5,031 bases of DNA from Chitinispirillales bacterium (GTDB lineage: Bacteria > Fibrobacterota > Chitinivibrionia > Chitinivibrionales > Chitinispirillaceae), in assembly GCA_031254445.1 (NCBI GenBank), contig JAIRUL010000261.1:1-5031 (forward strand), read 5' to 3'. Position numbers and translations under genes: made by a program. Below the pieces are notes generated by a model that saw only the letters and a list, made by a program, of their open reading frames with translations, did not search any database and was not told the origin of the DNA. This document shows positions 4,756 to 5,031 of the stretch, one piece after another; positions within the stretch are counted from its first letter, which is position 1, and each line of letters opens with the position of its first letter.

Positions 4756-5031
4756 ATGCTGATATCGTTTTCGCTCGAAAACTGGAGATCTTTTCGGGAC
4801 AGGGTGGCGTTTTCTATGGTTGCCGGTAGAGAGCGCCAGCATATAGATAGGGTTCCCCGCATCAATGAGCTTAAAACCAAAGTTCTTCCTATTGCTGCGA
4901 TTTATGGCGGGAATGCCTCCGGCAAGAGTAATTTTGTTGATGCGTTGTTTTTTGCTAAAAGGATGGTTATACGGGGCTTTCTACCCGGAGTCTCGATTCC
5001 TATCGAACCGTTTAGATTTGACGCCGACGCG
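4756..5031 (+). CDS. AAA15/AAA21-type ATP-binding protein, 3'-truncated by the window edge
   Basis: The ATG at 4756 has CGGAG 7 nt upstream, and the frame stays open for 92 codons to the right edge. The start [15 protein letters not shown] is the typical N-terminal strand of SMC/OLD-like ABC ATPases of the AAA15/AAA21 group, and Walker A GGNASGKS sits at residues 51-58, preceded by VLPIAAIY. The full family is usually about 370-450 residues; the Q-loop, signature motif and Walker B are outside the window. Relatives of this type occur in phage-defence or abortive-infection pairs (for example with RloB-like or DUF4435 partners), and also alone, so the downstream gene decides the system. Codons are visibly richer in A/T at third positions than in gatB, which hints at transfer. 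It points away from the dead methyltransferase gene. Confidence 0.88.
   Translation, partial: MLISFSLENWRSFRDRVAFSMVAGRERQHIDRVPRINELKTKVLPIAAIYGGNASGKSNFVDALFFAKRMVIRGFLPGVSIPIEPFRFDADA

Noticed and set aside
4689..4880. Minus-strand frame of 63 codons over the start of the AAA15 gene
   Set aside because: It is antisense to the promoter, ribosome binding site and conserved N-terminus of the AAA15 ATPase.

Overview
The window holds part of a bacterial chromosome: one housekeeping gene (gatB) followed by an accessory stretch with a small secreted or membrane protein, a DUF4143-type ATPase, a zinc-finger membrane protein, the wreck of a restriction-modification methyltransferase, and the start of an AAA15-type ATPase. 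Using a GatB amidotransferase fits most bacteria. The promoters I can find look sigma70-like and the Shine-Dalgarno sites are clear. The taxon cannot be fixed from this window; a Gram-negative, possibly Fibrobacterota-like or other gut lineage is a weak guess from general protein style only.

Layout from left to right. Positions 1-1292 are the 3' nine-tenths of gatB (+). Its stop is followed by a perfect 10-bp hairpin and then by about 120 bp of short hairpins and A/T-rich repeats. A 141-residue protein (1453-1878, +) has a signal peptide, a tandem Val-Asp-Thr tract coded by a 9-nt tandem repeat, and a C-terminal hydrophobic segment. From 1879 to 2203 there is no gene. Instead there is a regular array of degenerate palindromes with an exact 32-bp period, ending just before a good promoter for the ATPase gene (2204-3538, +). 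This array is the most unusual item in the window.

A separate promoter serves a 179-residue protein with a B-box-like zinc finger and membrane segments (3636-4175, +). A strong hairpin (4181-4208) ends leftward transcription from a minus-strand pseudogene (4218-4452). That pseudogene keeps the N-terminal start of an MmeI-like DNA methyltransferase, with one frameshift, joined to what looks like a piece of the same protein's C-terminus. Divergent from it, behind a consensus promoter, is an AAA15/AAA21 ATPase gene (4756 onward, +) cut by the window edge.

The right half therefore looks like a turnover site for defence genes: a dead restriction-modification enzyme next to an ATPase of a type often found in phage-defence operons. 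The functional link between these genes is inference. No tRNA, rRNA, CRISPR array, transposase or insertion sequence was seen.
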